18,638 bases of DNA, from assembly GCA_027297485.1 (NCBI GenBank), contig JAPUHZ010000364.1, positions 1-18,638 of the forward strand, given 5' to 3'. The notes under the pieces were generated by a model. The model did not search any database. It had not been told where the DNA came from and saw only the letters and a list, made by a program, of their open reading frames with translations. The stretch is from Deltaproteobacteria bacterium (GTDB lineage Bacteria > Desulfobacterota_B > Binatia > UBA9968). How positions within the stretch are numbered: position 1 is the first letter of the stretch; the number at the start of each line of letters is the position of its first letter. Below are positions 7,321-15,033 of this stretch, one piece after another. Position numbers and translations under genes: made by a program.

Positions 7321-9561
7321 CTATTTCTCTGCACCCGTTAATTTCCAGAACAACTTCTCGGCAGTGATCGGAAGCTCGAAAGCGCGAACTCCTACGGCAT
7401 CGGCAACAGCGTTGGCAATGGCGGCAGCTGTCGGGACATTGGGAAGTTCTCCTACGGCCTTGCCATGATAGGGAACCGGCCCCGTGGGGCTTTCCAGCAG
7501 GACGGTGGTTAACTTGGGGATCTCTTTAATACAAGGAATTTTAAAATCACCCAGGTTGAGGGTCGTGATGTGGCCGTCCTCCATGGGGGTCTCTTCCATC
7601 AGCGCAAAGCCCAAGCCCATGATAACTCCGCCATCGACCTGGCCTTGATAGGTAAGGGAGTTCAGGACGGTTCCCGTATCGTGCGCCGTGGTGATTTTCT
7701 TCACCTTGATTTGACCCGTATCGGGGTCCACCTCTACCTCTACCACCTGTGCAGCAAATGCAGTTACCGGGGGGTGATCTGCCGGCTCGTGCATTGTCAT
7801 GTGAAAAATCGGCCCGCCGTTTTCCGCCACCGCTATCCCGGCAAGCTTCTGAAAAGAGATTCGTTTATGTCCCTGACCAACGAATTGGTTGCCATTCTGC
7901 CGGACCTTCTCTGACGGACAACCGAGTTGGTGCCCTGCCAGCGCGATAAGCTTTTCACGCACCTCTCGTGCCGCCTTATATACGGCGTGACCTGAAGTAT
8001 TTGTTGACTTGCTACCACCGGTCCCTGGGTCGTAGGGCAAGCTGTCGGTATCCTCGAAGCGGACCTGAATCCGGTTCGGGCTCACACCGAACGTTTCGCT
8101 CACAATTTGCTGAATCACGGTGTAGAATCCAGGCCCAACATCCGGCACTCCGGTCAAAATCGTAATCCGTCCGTCCCCGTCGAGAGTAATAGCAGCGCTG
8201 GCCTTGCCGCTGGGAGTTCCACGCTCATACAAGGCCACGCCTCGCCCACAATACTTCGGTGGTCGTGACTTCCCCCATCCGGAGGCCTTGACTGCTTTCT
8301 TAAGCGTCTGGCGAAAAAGGATGTGTTGCCACTTTTCCCCTAGAGGAGAAGCATCCCCGTCTTTGAGCAGGTTTTGCATCCGGAACTTCACTGGGTCCAG
8401 GCCAAGCTCGCTGGCGATGATGTCAATTTGGGATTCCATGGCAAACACGATCTGCGGGCTTCCCGGTGTCCGGCTCTGCGTGCAGGGGACCTGGTTGGTG
8501 TAGGCGCAATAGGTTATCACATGAATCGCAGGGACCCGATAATAGCTCGCCAGTCGGCGGCCGCCCAATACCGTCACGTAGGGATTTGCCTTAAAGGCCG
8601 CGTAAGCCCCACCGCTGAAGGTAATCTTCGCCTCTATTGCGCAGAGTGTTCCGTCCTGCTGTACTCCGGTGCGCAGCGTAATCACCGCTGGGTGTCTGTG
8701 AGCTGCTGCCAGCAATTCCTCCCCATAGTCCAGAACCATCTTTACCGGCTTCCTCGAGCGTTCCGCCAGGAAATAGCCGATTGGCACATCGACCAGCGAG
8801 ACCTTCCCGCCGAAGTCGCCTCCCACCGACATGATGTGGACTTTGATCCGTTCCCGAGCGATCCCCAGGTCCTGAGCCAACTGGTCACGAAGGCCATAGG
8901 GCGCCTTGTTTGAAGCCCAAACTTCGACTTTCCCCGAGGGATCGATTCGAACCGTGCAGGCATGAGGCTCCAGGTAGCCGTGGTGGGTAAGCTGGGTATG
9001 AAACGTGTGCTCGAAGATCCGCGCGGCTCTCTTAAATCCCGCTTCTAGTTCTCCGTTTTTCCATTCCATGATCGACTGAAGGTTGGGAATTCCTTCAGGC
9101 ACGGATGGCGCATTTTTGTACTGTGACCGATCTTCATGGATAAGGGGTGCAGTCGGACAGAGCGCCTTTACAGGATCATAGACGGCTGGTAATTCTTCAT
9201 ATTCCACGTCAATCAGATTGAGGGCCTCATCGGCTACGTCTCGCCCTTCAGCGGCTACAGCTGCTACCGGATCACCGACAAATCGGACACGTTCGCGCGC
9301 CAGGACCGGCATATCCTTCATTCTCGTGCCGACAAAAACCGGCGGAAGATCCATCCCTGAAAGAACTGTGTGGACACCCGGGAGGTTTTTGGCCTTGGAT
9401 GTGTCGATCCTAATTATACGCGCGTGGGGTACAGGGCTGCGTAAGATCTTGCCCCAAAGGGTGCCCTGAATCGAAAGGTCGCCCGCATACTGCGTCCTCC
9501 CCTTTACTTTGTCTAATCCCTCTACTCGCGGTAGCGGTTTGCCTACAGTCCGGTAAGTCAA
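7321..9561 (-). CDS. Xanthine dehydrogenase/aldehyde oxidase-family molybdopterin-binding (large) subunit
   Basis: A 746-residue molybdenum hydroxylase catalytic subunit that inserts oxygen from water into a C-H bond of an aldehyde, purine or N-heterocycle. The N-terminal a/b hammerhead domain is at about 15-120 (RVEGLDKVKGRTQYAGD, then VRFVGDPVAAVAAEG). The molybdopterin-binding region has GGDFGGK near 250, an SRTPGSPQ loop in place of the common FRAPGxPQ, and the catalytic glutamate Glu705 in GKAVGELPNVPTAAAIANA. The length is normal for this subunit. The start is a TTG immediately after an in-frame stop, with GGGGGTAAAGC before it. No FAD-binding (CoxM-like) or 2Fe-2S (CoxS-like) subunit gene is adjacent, and neither domain is fused, so the electron acceptor is unknown. 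The OsmC-like selenoprotein gene follows 34 bases downstream. Substrate cannot be assigned. Confidence 0.92.
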   Translation of the reverse strand: MTYRTVGKPLPRVEGLDKVKGRTQYAGDLSIQGTLWGKILRSPVPHARIIRIDTSKAKNLPGVHTVLSGMDLPPVFVGTRMKDMPVLARERVRFVGDPVAAVAAEGRDVADEALNLIDVEYEELPAVYDPVKALCPTAPLIHEDRSQYKNAPSVPEGIPNLQSIMEWKNGELEAGFKRAARIFEHTFHTQLTHHGYLEPHACTVRIDPSGKVEVWASNKAPYGLRDQLAQDLGIARERIKVHIMSVGGDFGGKVSLVDVPIGYFLAERSRKPVKMVLDYGEELLAAAHRHPAVITLRTGVQQDGTLCAIEAKITFSGGAYAAFKANPYVTVLGGRRLASYYRVPAIHVITYCAYTNQVPCTQSRTPGSPQIVFAMESQIDIIASELGLDPVKFRMQNLLKDGDASPLGEKWQHILFRQTLKKAVKASGWGKSRPPKYCGRGVALYERGTPSGKASAAITLDGDGRITILTGVPDVGPGFYTVIQQIVSETFGVSPNRIQVRFEDTDSLPYDPGTGGSKSTNTSGHAVYKAAREVREKLIALAGHQLGCPSEKVRQNGNQFVGQGHKRISFQKLAGIAVAENGGPIFHMTMHEPADHPPVTAFAAQVVEVEVDPDTGQIKVKKITTAHDTGTVLNSLTYQGQVDGGVIMGLGFALMEETPMEDGHITTLNLGDFKIPCIKEIPKLTTVLLESPTGPVPYHGKAVGELPNVPTAAAIANAVADAVGVRAFELPITAEKLFWKLTGAEK

Positions 9562-9671
9562 GCTTTACCCCCAGCGTGACAATCTTTGAAAGCTAGGAAT
9601 CTTCCCAGCAAGCCACCATCCTAATGCCCTTGGCCGAAAGAGTTCACCCCTGAGATCATGAATAAGGCACG

Positions 9672-10331
9672 CTAGATTTTGATTTTCCGTCTGGCCCTTG
9701 CCCGTTCCCATTTGTCCTCTGCCTCTTTGTCGAAGACCAGCCCTTCCTCTGCTGCGATGGAGAACCATCCCCCTGCTTTTATCTCGGCTTCAAGCTGGCG
9801 TGGGGCCCAGCCGGCATAACCCATAATGACGAGGCTATGCTTCGGACCTTTGCCGTGCGCGATGGCCTGGAGGATCTTTATATCCGCTGTAACTGCGAAG
9901 CGGTCGTCCACAACTTGTGTCGCACCTTTAACGTAGTCGTTGGTGTGCAGCACAAAACCCTTCCCCCGCTCTACCGGGCCACCGTAATGGAGAACAATCT
10001 TCCCCTTAGCACCCTCGCTCTCGACTCCGAGTCCCTTGAGTAGCTCCGAGATCGGCCCTATACCGACCGGGCGGTTAATCACTAGGCCCATGGCTCCATC
10101 CTCGCTATGTCTAACCATATAGATGACAGCCTGGAAAAAACGGGGGTCTTTCATCTCCGGCGTCGCCACTAGGAGCTGGCCGGTAAGGTATTGGTTCTCC
10201 TCTGCGGTGGCAGGTTGCCGCAAGCTGATCGCTAGAACAAAAACTAACAGTACAGTCACGCCCCCCGCTAACCTTGGAAGTCGTCGTTGGACGGTGATAG
10301 CCTGCCAAGTTGAGATCAAGATTTCTTTCAT
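9672..10331 (-). CDS. YqgE/AlgH (UPF0301) family protein with N-terminal membrane/export segment
   Basis: The C-terminal ~175 residues are a clear YqgE/AlgH domain: YLTGQLLVATPEMKDPRFFQAVIYMVRHSEDGAMGLVINRPVG (about 48-90), LHYGGPVERGKGFVLHT, and GYAGWAPRQLEAEIKAGGWF. The family's function is not firmly known; AlgH was named as an alginate regulator. Ordinary members are cytoplasmic, about 185 residues, and begin right at the TGQLL strand. Here an N-terminal extension has basic residues RRLPRLAGG, then a hydrophobic run VTVLLVFVLAISL (about 25-37) and a possible cleavage site ATA-EE (41-45). It looks like a signal peptide or anchor. I start at the ATG at 10331 (weak GAGAGAG upstream). ATGs at 10355 and 10391 are in frame, and the latter would overlap the cyclodeaminase gene upstream by 28 bases. 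Likely cotranscribed with that gene. Confidence 0.88.
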   Translation of the reverse strand: MKEILISTWQAITVQRRLPRLAGGVTVLLVFVLAISLRQPATAEENQYLTGQLLVATPEMKDPRFFQAVIYMVRHSEDGAMGLVINRPVGIGPISELLKGLGVESEGAKGKIVLHYGGPVERGKGFVLHTNDYVKGATQVVDDRFAVTADIKILQAIAHGKGPKHSLVIMGYAGWAPRQLEAEIKAGGWFSIAAEEGLVFDKEAEDKWERARARRKIKI

Positions 10332-10363
10332 CTGGTAGGCGCTCTCTCTCGACATTTTAGGTA

Positions 10364-11467
10364 CTAATCGCGGATATCTTGCAATAGCCACTCTGTAGGG
10401 AGATCTCTTCCCAGTCCCTTCTCTCTTGCCGATTCATACACTTTACCGGCGACGGCGAAGAATTGAGCGCCCTGAATGTTTCCCCTTTCGGAGTACGTGA
10501 TCTGCTTGCGAGTGGTCCGCCCATTCTTCTTCCCGCTTATCAGGTCAGGGAGTAAGACGGATTTATCCTTAACGATGACCCCATGGGCCCTATTCCCCTT
10601 CCGTTTCATCTTGAAGCCCGAGTTCTGATCAGGCATAGCAGCATAAGTAATGTACTCATCAGGTAAATCCAATTGAGGCAGTCCCCACGGCTCCGGGGCG
10701 TTACCGAGTCTTAAGGAAAGATCAATTCGCTTTAACGTTTCCCCGTCGGGTTTTCCTCCGACACAGGTGATATGGGTTCCCTCTTCCAACCAATCTCCAA
10801 TAATGATGGGAATAGCCGAATCCGTGCAGCCGGCCACGATATCCGCCCCTTTATAGACATCCTGTGGATTATCCAAAGGCACGCCTTCAATGCCTAAGTT
10901 ACCCGCGATCTCTTCAGCAAACTCTTCTCTGTGGGCTTTGGTCGGACTATAAACTTGTATCTTTTTGATCCTCCTTGCCAAAAGGAAAGACTCGGCGTGA
11001 GACCTGGCCATTCCACCCGATCCGATCATGCCAACAACCTCGGCGTCCTCACGGGCCATATACTTCACACCAATTCCCGAATCCGCCCCCACCCTCATGT
11101 GCTGGAGATAACCGTCGTTGATCAGGGCCAGTGGCTCTCCGTTTTCGATATTGATAAGCAAAATCAAGCCACAGAACTTTCCCGGACGGACACAGTATTT
11201 CTCTTGAGTTCGCGTTCCTTCATGTTCCTGTTCGTAAATGATATCGGACTTCATCCTTATGGCGAAGTAACCTGATATGGAACCCCCTTCCATAGTGCCC
11301 CACTGAAAGATTTTTTGCGGATCTCTTGTTGGAATCTGGATATCGATGCGCGGCCGGCAAACAGCCTCACGGCTGGCGATCTGCCGGTAAGCCTCTTCCA
11401 GGGCTTTCATCGTGATCTCCATCGTGAGAACACTCTTGACATCATCGTTGTTAAGGATAAGAGTCAT
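10364..11467 (-). CDS. Ornithine cyclodeaminase/mu-crystallin family NAD(P)-dependent enzyme
   Basis: A 367-residue OCD/mu-crystallin family protein. Members include ornithine cyclodeaminase, alanine dehydrogenase, ketimine reductase and opine or siderophore-precursor dehydrogenases, all acting on imine/amino-acid pairs with NAD(P). The substrate-domain lysine region AIRMKSD is at 69-75, GLILLINIENGEPLALIND at 100-118, and the conserved arginine in HMRVGADSGIG at 123-133. The Rossmann motif is GMIGSGGMARSHAESF (146-161), followed by IKKIQVYSPTKAHREEFAEEI. The ATG at 11467 has AGGAGA eight bases upstream. It is divergent from a LysR-type regulator 169 bases away, which probably controls it. 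At 367 residues it is longer than many family members (about 315-350). The exact substrate is not readable. Confidence 0.88.
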   Translation of the reverse strand: MTLILNNDDVKSVLTMEITMKALEEAYRQIASREAVCRPRIDIQIPTRDPQKIFQWGTMEGGSISGYFAIRMKSDIIYEQEHEGTRTQEKYCVRPGKFCGLILLINIENGEPLALINDGYLQHMRVGADSGIGVKYMAREDAEVVGMIGSGGMARSHAESFLLARRIKKIQVYSPTKAHREEFAEEIAGNLGIEGVPLDNPQDVYKGADIVAGCTDSAIPIIIGDWLEEGTHITCVGGKPDGETLKRIDLSLRLGNAPEPWGLPQLDLPDEYITYAAMPDQNSGFKMKRKGNRAHGVIVKDKSVLLPDLISGKKNGRTTRKQITYSERGNIQGAQFFAVAGKVYESAREKGLGRDLPTEWLLQDIRD

Positions 11468-11506
11468 CTTTTTGTCTCCTAACGAACCTAAATGACTGCT
11501 TGCAAG

Positions 11507-11534
11507 CCTATAGCACGCCGACAGGCAAGTTCAA
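11507..11534 (-). promoter_or_regulatory. Candidate sigma-70 promoter of the cyclodeaminase gene (extended -10)
   Basis: On the minus strand: TTGAAC (11534-11529), a 16-base spacer ending in GTGC, then TATAGG (11512-11507). The TGC before TATAG is an extended -10. The predicted start is about 35 bases before the ATG at 11467. Its -10 region is the mirror image of the LysR promoter's. Confidence 0.5.
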
Positions 11535-11554
11535 GGGTGGGCGATTCTGCTCGG

Positions 11555-11583
11555 TTGAATTCTATTCTCCCCAGTGCTATAGA
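11555..11583 (+). promoter_or_regulatory. Candidate sigma-70 promoter of the LysR-type gene (extended -10)
   Basis: TTGAAT (11555-11560), a 17-base spacer ending in GTGC, then TATAGA (11578-11583), with TGC giving an extended -10. The start would fall about 45 bases before the ATG at 11637. A dyad at 11579-11597 overlaps the -10, as expected for LysR autorepression. Confidence 0.5.
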
Positions 11584-11597
11584 AGAGTGTATTCTAT
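11560..11597. promoter_or_regulatory. Probable LysR-type regulator binding region
   Basis: The dyad ATAGAA-N7-TTCTAT (11579-11584 / 11592-11597) has an additional TTCTAT half-site at 11560-11565, 32 bases (about three helical turns) from the matching arm. LysR-type proteins bind interrupted dyads in the shared region between their own gene and a divergent target. That the adjacent regulator binds here is inference. Confidence 0.4.
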
Positions 11598-11636
11598 CAA
11601 CAGATCAAAAATAGACACATTCTTCCGGTTTCGCTT

Positions 11637-12536
11637 ATGACGCTATATCAATTAGAGGTATTTACTATAGTCGCCAAGCTCAGGAGCTTCACTCAGGCGG
11701 CCGCAAAGCTCCGCGTTCGCCAGCCGTCAGTCTCTCTCCTCGTTCAGGCTCTACAGCGGGAGCTGAAGGTTAAACTATTCGAGAGGCTGGGCAATAAGAT
11801 TCTTCTGACGAGAGCGGGGGAAGAGTTGTTCCGTCAGGCAAAAGACATCTTGGCCAAGGTGGAAAGGGTCAAGGAGAGATTGGATGAGATTGCCGGACTA
11901 AAAAAGGGGAAAATCGCCATTGGTGGCTCAGGTCTTGCTACGGCTTCCTTTCTTGCCGTAGCCATCCAAAGGTTCGAAAAGGAGCACGCTGAAATTGAGG
12001 TCCTCTTAACGATCCAGAGGAGCGATATCTTGGAAAAAAAGCTCTTACAGGGGGAACTCGATCTAGCCGTCCTCGGCAGGGCTCCCCAATCCTCTCTTTT
12101 AGTCATCAAGCCTTATCGTGATGAGGAAATTGTGGTTATTGCGCCGCCAGACCATCCACTTACTAAAAAACGTTTCGTTCCTCTTAAGGTTATCGCTAAC
12201 GGAGCATTGATTACCCATGAAGAGGGTACCCTCATCCGCGACATGGTTGAGCAGAGCTTTGTCGAGAGGCGAATCCCGTTTAAACCTCTGGTAGAAATAA
12301 AATTTCAATGGGGTAGTAGAGATGCTATTAGGAGTATGGTGGCAAGTGGGCTTGGTATTAGCCTCCTAGCTAAGTGCCATGCTGTCTCCGATATCGAGGC
12401 GGGACGACTGAAGGTTCTAAAGGTCCCAGATCTCCAGTTAGAGCGAACCATGTATATCGCTGTTCATAAAAAGCGAGAGCGCTCTTTTCTTGTCAAACCG
12501 TTTATCGCCTTCTTGAGAGAATATAAAGACCAATAG
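11637..12536 (+). CDS. LysR-type transcriptional regulator
   Basis: A full-length 299-residue LysR-type DNA-binding regulator. The winged helix-turn-helix is at 1-60 (YQLEVFTIVAKLRSFTQAAAKLRVRQPSVSLLVQALQRELKVKLFER; recognition helix around 28-45). A linker helix rich in Lys/Glu spans about 60-88, and a periplasmic-binding-protein-like effector domain runs from about 92 to 295 (KIAIGGSGLATASFLAVAIQRFEKEH; ELDLAVLGRAP; DAIRSMVASGLGISLLAK). The overall pattern is closest to the CysB/CbbR-type branch that senses small metabolites. It is divergent from the ornithine cyclodeaminase-family gene, the classic LysR arrangement, so that gene is the probable target. The ATG at 11637 lacks a strong Shine-Dalgarno (TTCCGGTTTCGCTT precedes it). 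Confidence 0.93.
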   Translation: MTLYQLEVFTIVAKLRSFTQAAAKLRVRQPSVSLLVQALQRELKVKLFERLGNKILLTRAGEELFRQAKDILAKVERVKERLDEIAGLKKGKIAIGGSGLATASFLAVAIQRFEKEHAEIEVLLTIQRSDILEKKLLQGELDLAVLGRAPQSSLLVIKPYRDEEIVVIAPPDHPLTKKRFVPLKVIANGALITHEEGTLIRDMVEQSFVERRIPFKPLVEIKFQWGSRDAIRSMVASGLGISLLAKCHAVSDIEAGRLKVLKVPDLQLERTMYIAVHKKRERSFLVKPFIAFLREYKDQ

Positions 12537-12541
12537 TTCTG

Positions 12542-12588
12542 AGGCCCAAGCCGTGCACGGGGAGTTTGCAATCGGGTTTGGCCTTTTC
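12542..12588 (+). terminator. Possible rho-independent terminator after the LysR-type gene
   Basis: AGGCCCAAGCCG (12542-12553) pairs imperfectly with CGGGTTTGGCCT (12573-12584), with two mismatches in the core, and the 3' arm runs into TTTT. It begins five bases after the LysR stop codon. The 19-base loop is long, so confidence is modest. Confidence 0.35.
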
Positions 12589-12610
12589 TCTCACAGCCGC
12601 AACTACTGTG

Positions 12611-12748
12611 TTATGAGGTGGGTAAAGGCAACCGCCACAGGGCTCCGGCTACCCAGAAGACAATGCAAAAAAGAATAATTGAGGAAATCCTGCCTGTTCC
12701 ATAAGAAGCCTTTATTATATCCCTCTCGCATCCCTTTAGGCGTTCCTC
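12611..12748 (-). pseudogene. Remnant of a transporter C-terminus (MFS-like)
   Basis: An open minus-strand stretch of about 45 codons with no start codon, ending in TAA. It reads from an upstream stop through CERDIIKASYGTGRI into a hydrophobic segment (SSIILFCIVFWVAGALW) and a short tail. This looks like the last transmembrane helix of a major-facilitator-type permease whose remainder is gone. The identification rests on pattern alone. Between it and the next remnant (12750-12960) I see nothing coding. Confidence 0.3.
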
Positions 12749-12961
12749 ATATCAAAAGCCATTTGTTTCAAAGCAAGCATAATTCTTTAGCCAGCGGTCG
12801 CAGGCTCTATATTGAGACCGACTTTATTGCAATGGTCACATGATAGTGTCGATTCACGTCCGACCATTATAGCTTAAAACAACGGGAAATTATGGCTATG
12901 GAGCGGCACGGTCTGACCGCGAACTTGAAGAATTGTCTGTGAACAGGTAGAGAAGAATACC

Positions 12962-13099
12962 ATGAGCAAAGTGCGGAGCCTTCAAGAGGCGATTTCCTTA
13001 GAAGTTCAGGAGGGTATGGCGATAGCTATGGGCTGTGGGCTGGAATCTCTCATTCCTTTTGCCGCCGGATACGAAATGATCCGAGGCAAGCTGGACTAA
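12962..13099 (+). pseudogene. N-terminal remnant of a CoA-transferase alpha subunit
   Basis: A 45-codon frame from ATG to TAA. It starts MSKVRSLQEAISLEV, continues QEGMAIAMGCGLESLIPFAAG, and ends YEMIRGKLD. This matches the first 45 or so residues of glutaconate-type CoA-transferase subunit A proteins (SLxEAI, dG, LIPxAAxxEIIR), which are normally about 260-320 residues. The following 120 bases contain no continuation in any frame that I can recognise. The rest of the gene has therefore been deleted. Only weak AGAGAAG lies before the ATG. Confidence 0.5.
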
Positions 13100-13225
13100 C
13101 AGAAGGTGGGCCCCGAAGGATTGTAGAAAAGATAAAGTGAGTCCCGGCGCGGGTGTGGCATAAATTTCTTCAATGCGACATTCGTGGATCCAATAGCGTT
13201 GTACGGAATAAAGAAAGGAGATCCC

Positions 13226-14155
13226 ATGGAAACTAGGTCAAAACTTGAGGGCATCTTGATCCCCATGCCCACTACTTTCAAAGAGGATGGTACTCTGGAC
13301 GACAGGGGGATCGATGCCTTAGTCGATTTCTATCTGGCGGCCGGGGTGCAGGGGATCTTTGCTTTGGGGACCCATGGCCAAGGAATGGTGATGGAGATCG
13401 ACGAGAGAAAAAAAGTGGCCGAAAGAATTGTCAGGCGCTCCCGGGGAAAGATACCCATCGTCCTGCATGTCGGTACAGCCAACATCTATTCTTCCATCGA
13501 CTTGGCCAGGCATGGAGCTGCCCTTGGGGTGGAGGCTCTGGCTATGGTCCCCCCTTTTTATTACCCGCACAATGACTACGAGGTCTTCGCCCATTATAAG
13601 TCCGTTGCACAAGCTGTCCCCGGTATCCCTCTGTTTATCTATGATAATACTCAGACTACCCGTGTCCACATAACGCCCGCAAAGGTGCTCAAAATACAAG
13701 AGGCGATCTCCCCTATCTCTACGCTCGCCGGCATCAAAGTTTCGTTTGTCCCCTATGACGAGCTTTTGCAGTATGTCTTTAAGATCCCCTCTTCCATCGG
13801 TGTCTTTCCTGGTTCTCTCTTTTCACTTTATTCGGGTTACTCTCTCGGGGTGCGCGGGGCTATCCATCCCCCTTCCAGTCCATTTCCTGATCTATGTGTC
13901 CGGATGTGGCATTCCCTGAGAGAAGGCAAACTCGCAGACGCTCAGAAAGTACATGACCAGCTAGCCGCCGTATTGCAAGTAGTGGGGCGGTATATGGCAG
14001 AGCACGGGAGAGCGGTGTTCCAAGAGATTATGCGCCTTCGAGGGCTTCCCATTCGCCGCTTCCCGCGATGGGAATGTTATCCCTTCAACTCGGAAGAAAG
14101 GGAGCAATTGAAAAACGGTCTTACCGAAAATGGAGTTTCCCTGACCCTTCCCTAG
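13226..14155 (+). CDS. Dihydrodipicolinate synthase/N-acetylneuraminate lyase family protein
   Basis: A 309-residue class I (Schiff-base) aldolase/lyase of the DapA/NanA superfamily. The TIM-barrel start GILIPMPTTFKEDGTLDDRGIDALVDFYLAAGVQGIFALGTHGQG is at 9-53. The Schiff-base lysine is Lys171 in LAGIKVSF, and the catalytic tyrosine is Tyr139 in FIYDNTQTT. True DHDPS has GTTGE in the first loop and YNxP after the tyrosine. Here they are GTHGQ and YDNT, so lysine biosynthesis is unlikely and a different 2-oxoacid aldol or dehydratase reaction is more plausible. The ATG at 13226 has AAAGGAGAT five bases upstream; upstream in-frame codons from 13184 are not needed. The next gene starts 59 bases after the stop on the same strand, probably as one operon. 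Confidence 0.88.
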   Translation: METRSKLEGILIPMPTTFKEDGTLDDRGIDALVDFYLAAGVQGIFALGTHGQGMVMEIDERKKVAERIVRRSRGKIPIVLHVGTANIYSSIDLARHGAALGVEALAMVPPFYYPHNDYEVFAHYKSVAQAVPGIPLFIYDNTQTTRVHITPAKVLKIQEAISPISTLAGIKVSFVPYDELLQYVFKIPSSIGVFPGSLFSLYSGYSLGVRGAIHPPSSPFPDLCVRMWHSLREGKLADAQKVHDQLAAVLQVVGRYMAEHGRAVFQEIMRLRGLPIRRFPRWECYPFNSEEREQLKNGLTENGVSLTLP

Positions 14156-14214
14156 CCTTCTTAAGGCTAAAAAAGGGTGGACAAAAAGCGCCTATTCATA
14201 AGGAAGGGACAACC

Positions 14215-15003
14215 ATGAGCACCAAAAATCAAGCCTCACCTCTTCAATGGGGCAAGAAACTTGACCCCGAAGAGGCCAAAGCTTACACCGATGACATCTG
14301 CAGGAAGATGCATGCACGGTGGCAGGAGAAAATCTTACAGGGCCCCTTCATGCACGACTTAACAGACGGCAAGCTGCCCTTACAGACTATTCGCCTTTTT
14401 TGGAAGCACTGGTATAGCTACCCCGTAGAAATCAACAATTTTCATCTCATAATCTACCAGAGACATATGGGCTTTTTCTCCCGTCATCCGGAGCTCCTGG
14501 TCCCCTACGTCGGTAAGATCAGCGACGAACTCGTTAACCCAACCGTGCCGGGACACATCCAGGTATTAGTTGAACAGGGTGAGGCATTCGGTGTCACCCG
14601 TGAGGAGATGGTCAATTGCGAGGTCTATCCCGAGTGCCGCGCCCTTACGGAGTATGCCCGAGGATTGGTATACGAAGGGGCGATGATTGAGTGGTGGGCC
14701 CGCTCACTCAATGAAGAGATGTTCGGTCACTGGTCACGACAATGGCGACAGGCCTTGCTTGGGAAGTACGGCTTCAAAGATAGCCAACTCTCTTATTTCC
14801 TGGTTCACGAAGAGGCAGACCTTGAGGAGCATGAAGGAGGGCTAATGGCTCACGGGCAGGTAGCCCGGCTCGTATTTCAGAAATTGTTGGAAGACGGCCT
14901 GGTGTGGACACGCCCCGGATGGAGCCCTGAATATTGTTGCCTGACGAATGCTGATTACGTTGCCATGTTCCACGACGGGATTTATAAACACGCCAAGGGA
15001 TAA
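14215..15003 (+). CDS. Heme-oxygenase-like diiron (PqqC/TenA/CADD-like) iron-containing redox enzyme
   Basis: A 262-residue all-helical protein of the heme-oxygenase-like fold, annotated in genomes as an iron-containing redox enzyme family protein and related to PqqC, TenA and CADD. Likely metal-ligand regions are VEINNFHL (Glu72, His77), GAMIEWWARSLNEEMF (Glu159 or Glu167) and HEEADLEEHEGG (His198, Asp202, His206), the His/Asp/His triad expected on the late helix. Known diiron members carry out O2-dependent N-oxygenation, C-C cleavage or decarboxylation. The particular reaction here is unknown. The ATG at 14215 follows AAGGAAGGG seven bases upstream; the frame is open farther upstream (to 14068) but overlaps the lyase gene and has no such site. 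It is likely cotranscribed with the DHDPS-family gene and lies upstream of repeat copy B. Confidence 0.78.
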   Translation: MSTKNQASPLQWGKKLDPEEAKAYTDDICRKMHARWQEKILQGPFMHDLTDGKLPLQTIRLFWKHWYSYPVEINNFHLIIYQRHMGFFSRHPELLVPYVGKISDELVNPTVPGHIQVLVEQGEAFGVTREEMVNCEVYPECRALTEYARGLVYEGAMIEWWARSLNEEMFGHWSRQWRQALLGKYGFKDSQLSYFLVHEEADLEEHEGGLMAHGQVARLVFQKLLEDGLVWTRPGWSPEYCCLTNADYVAMFHDGIYKHAKG

Positions 15004-15033
15004 GACCACTCCTCTTCTATCTCTTTCTTTCTA

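Noticed and set aside
6720..7334. Treating the OsmC-like gene as a pseudogene split by a stop
   Set aside because: Only one stop occurs, in frame, exactly at the catalytic cysteine position, with a SECIS-like hairpin following and no other damage. Selenocysteine is the simpler reading.
8374..8913. 179-codon plus-strand frame inside the molybdenum hydroxylase gene
   Set aside because: It is an antisense shadow of a well-supported 746-residue enzyme and shows no domain of its own.
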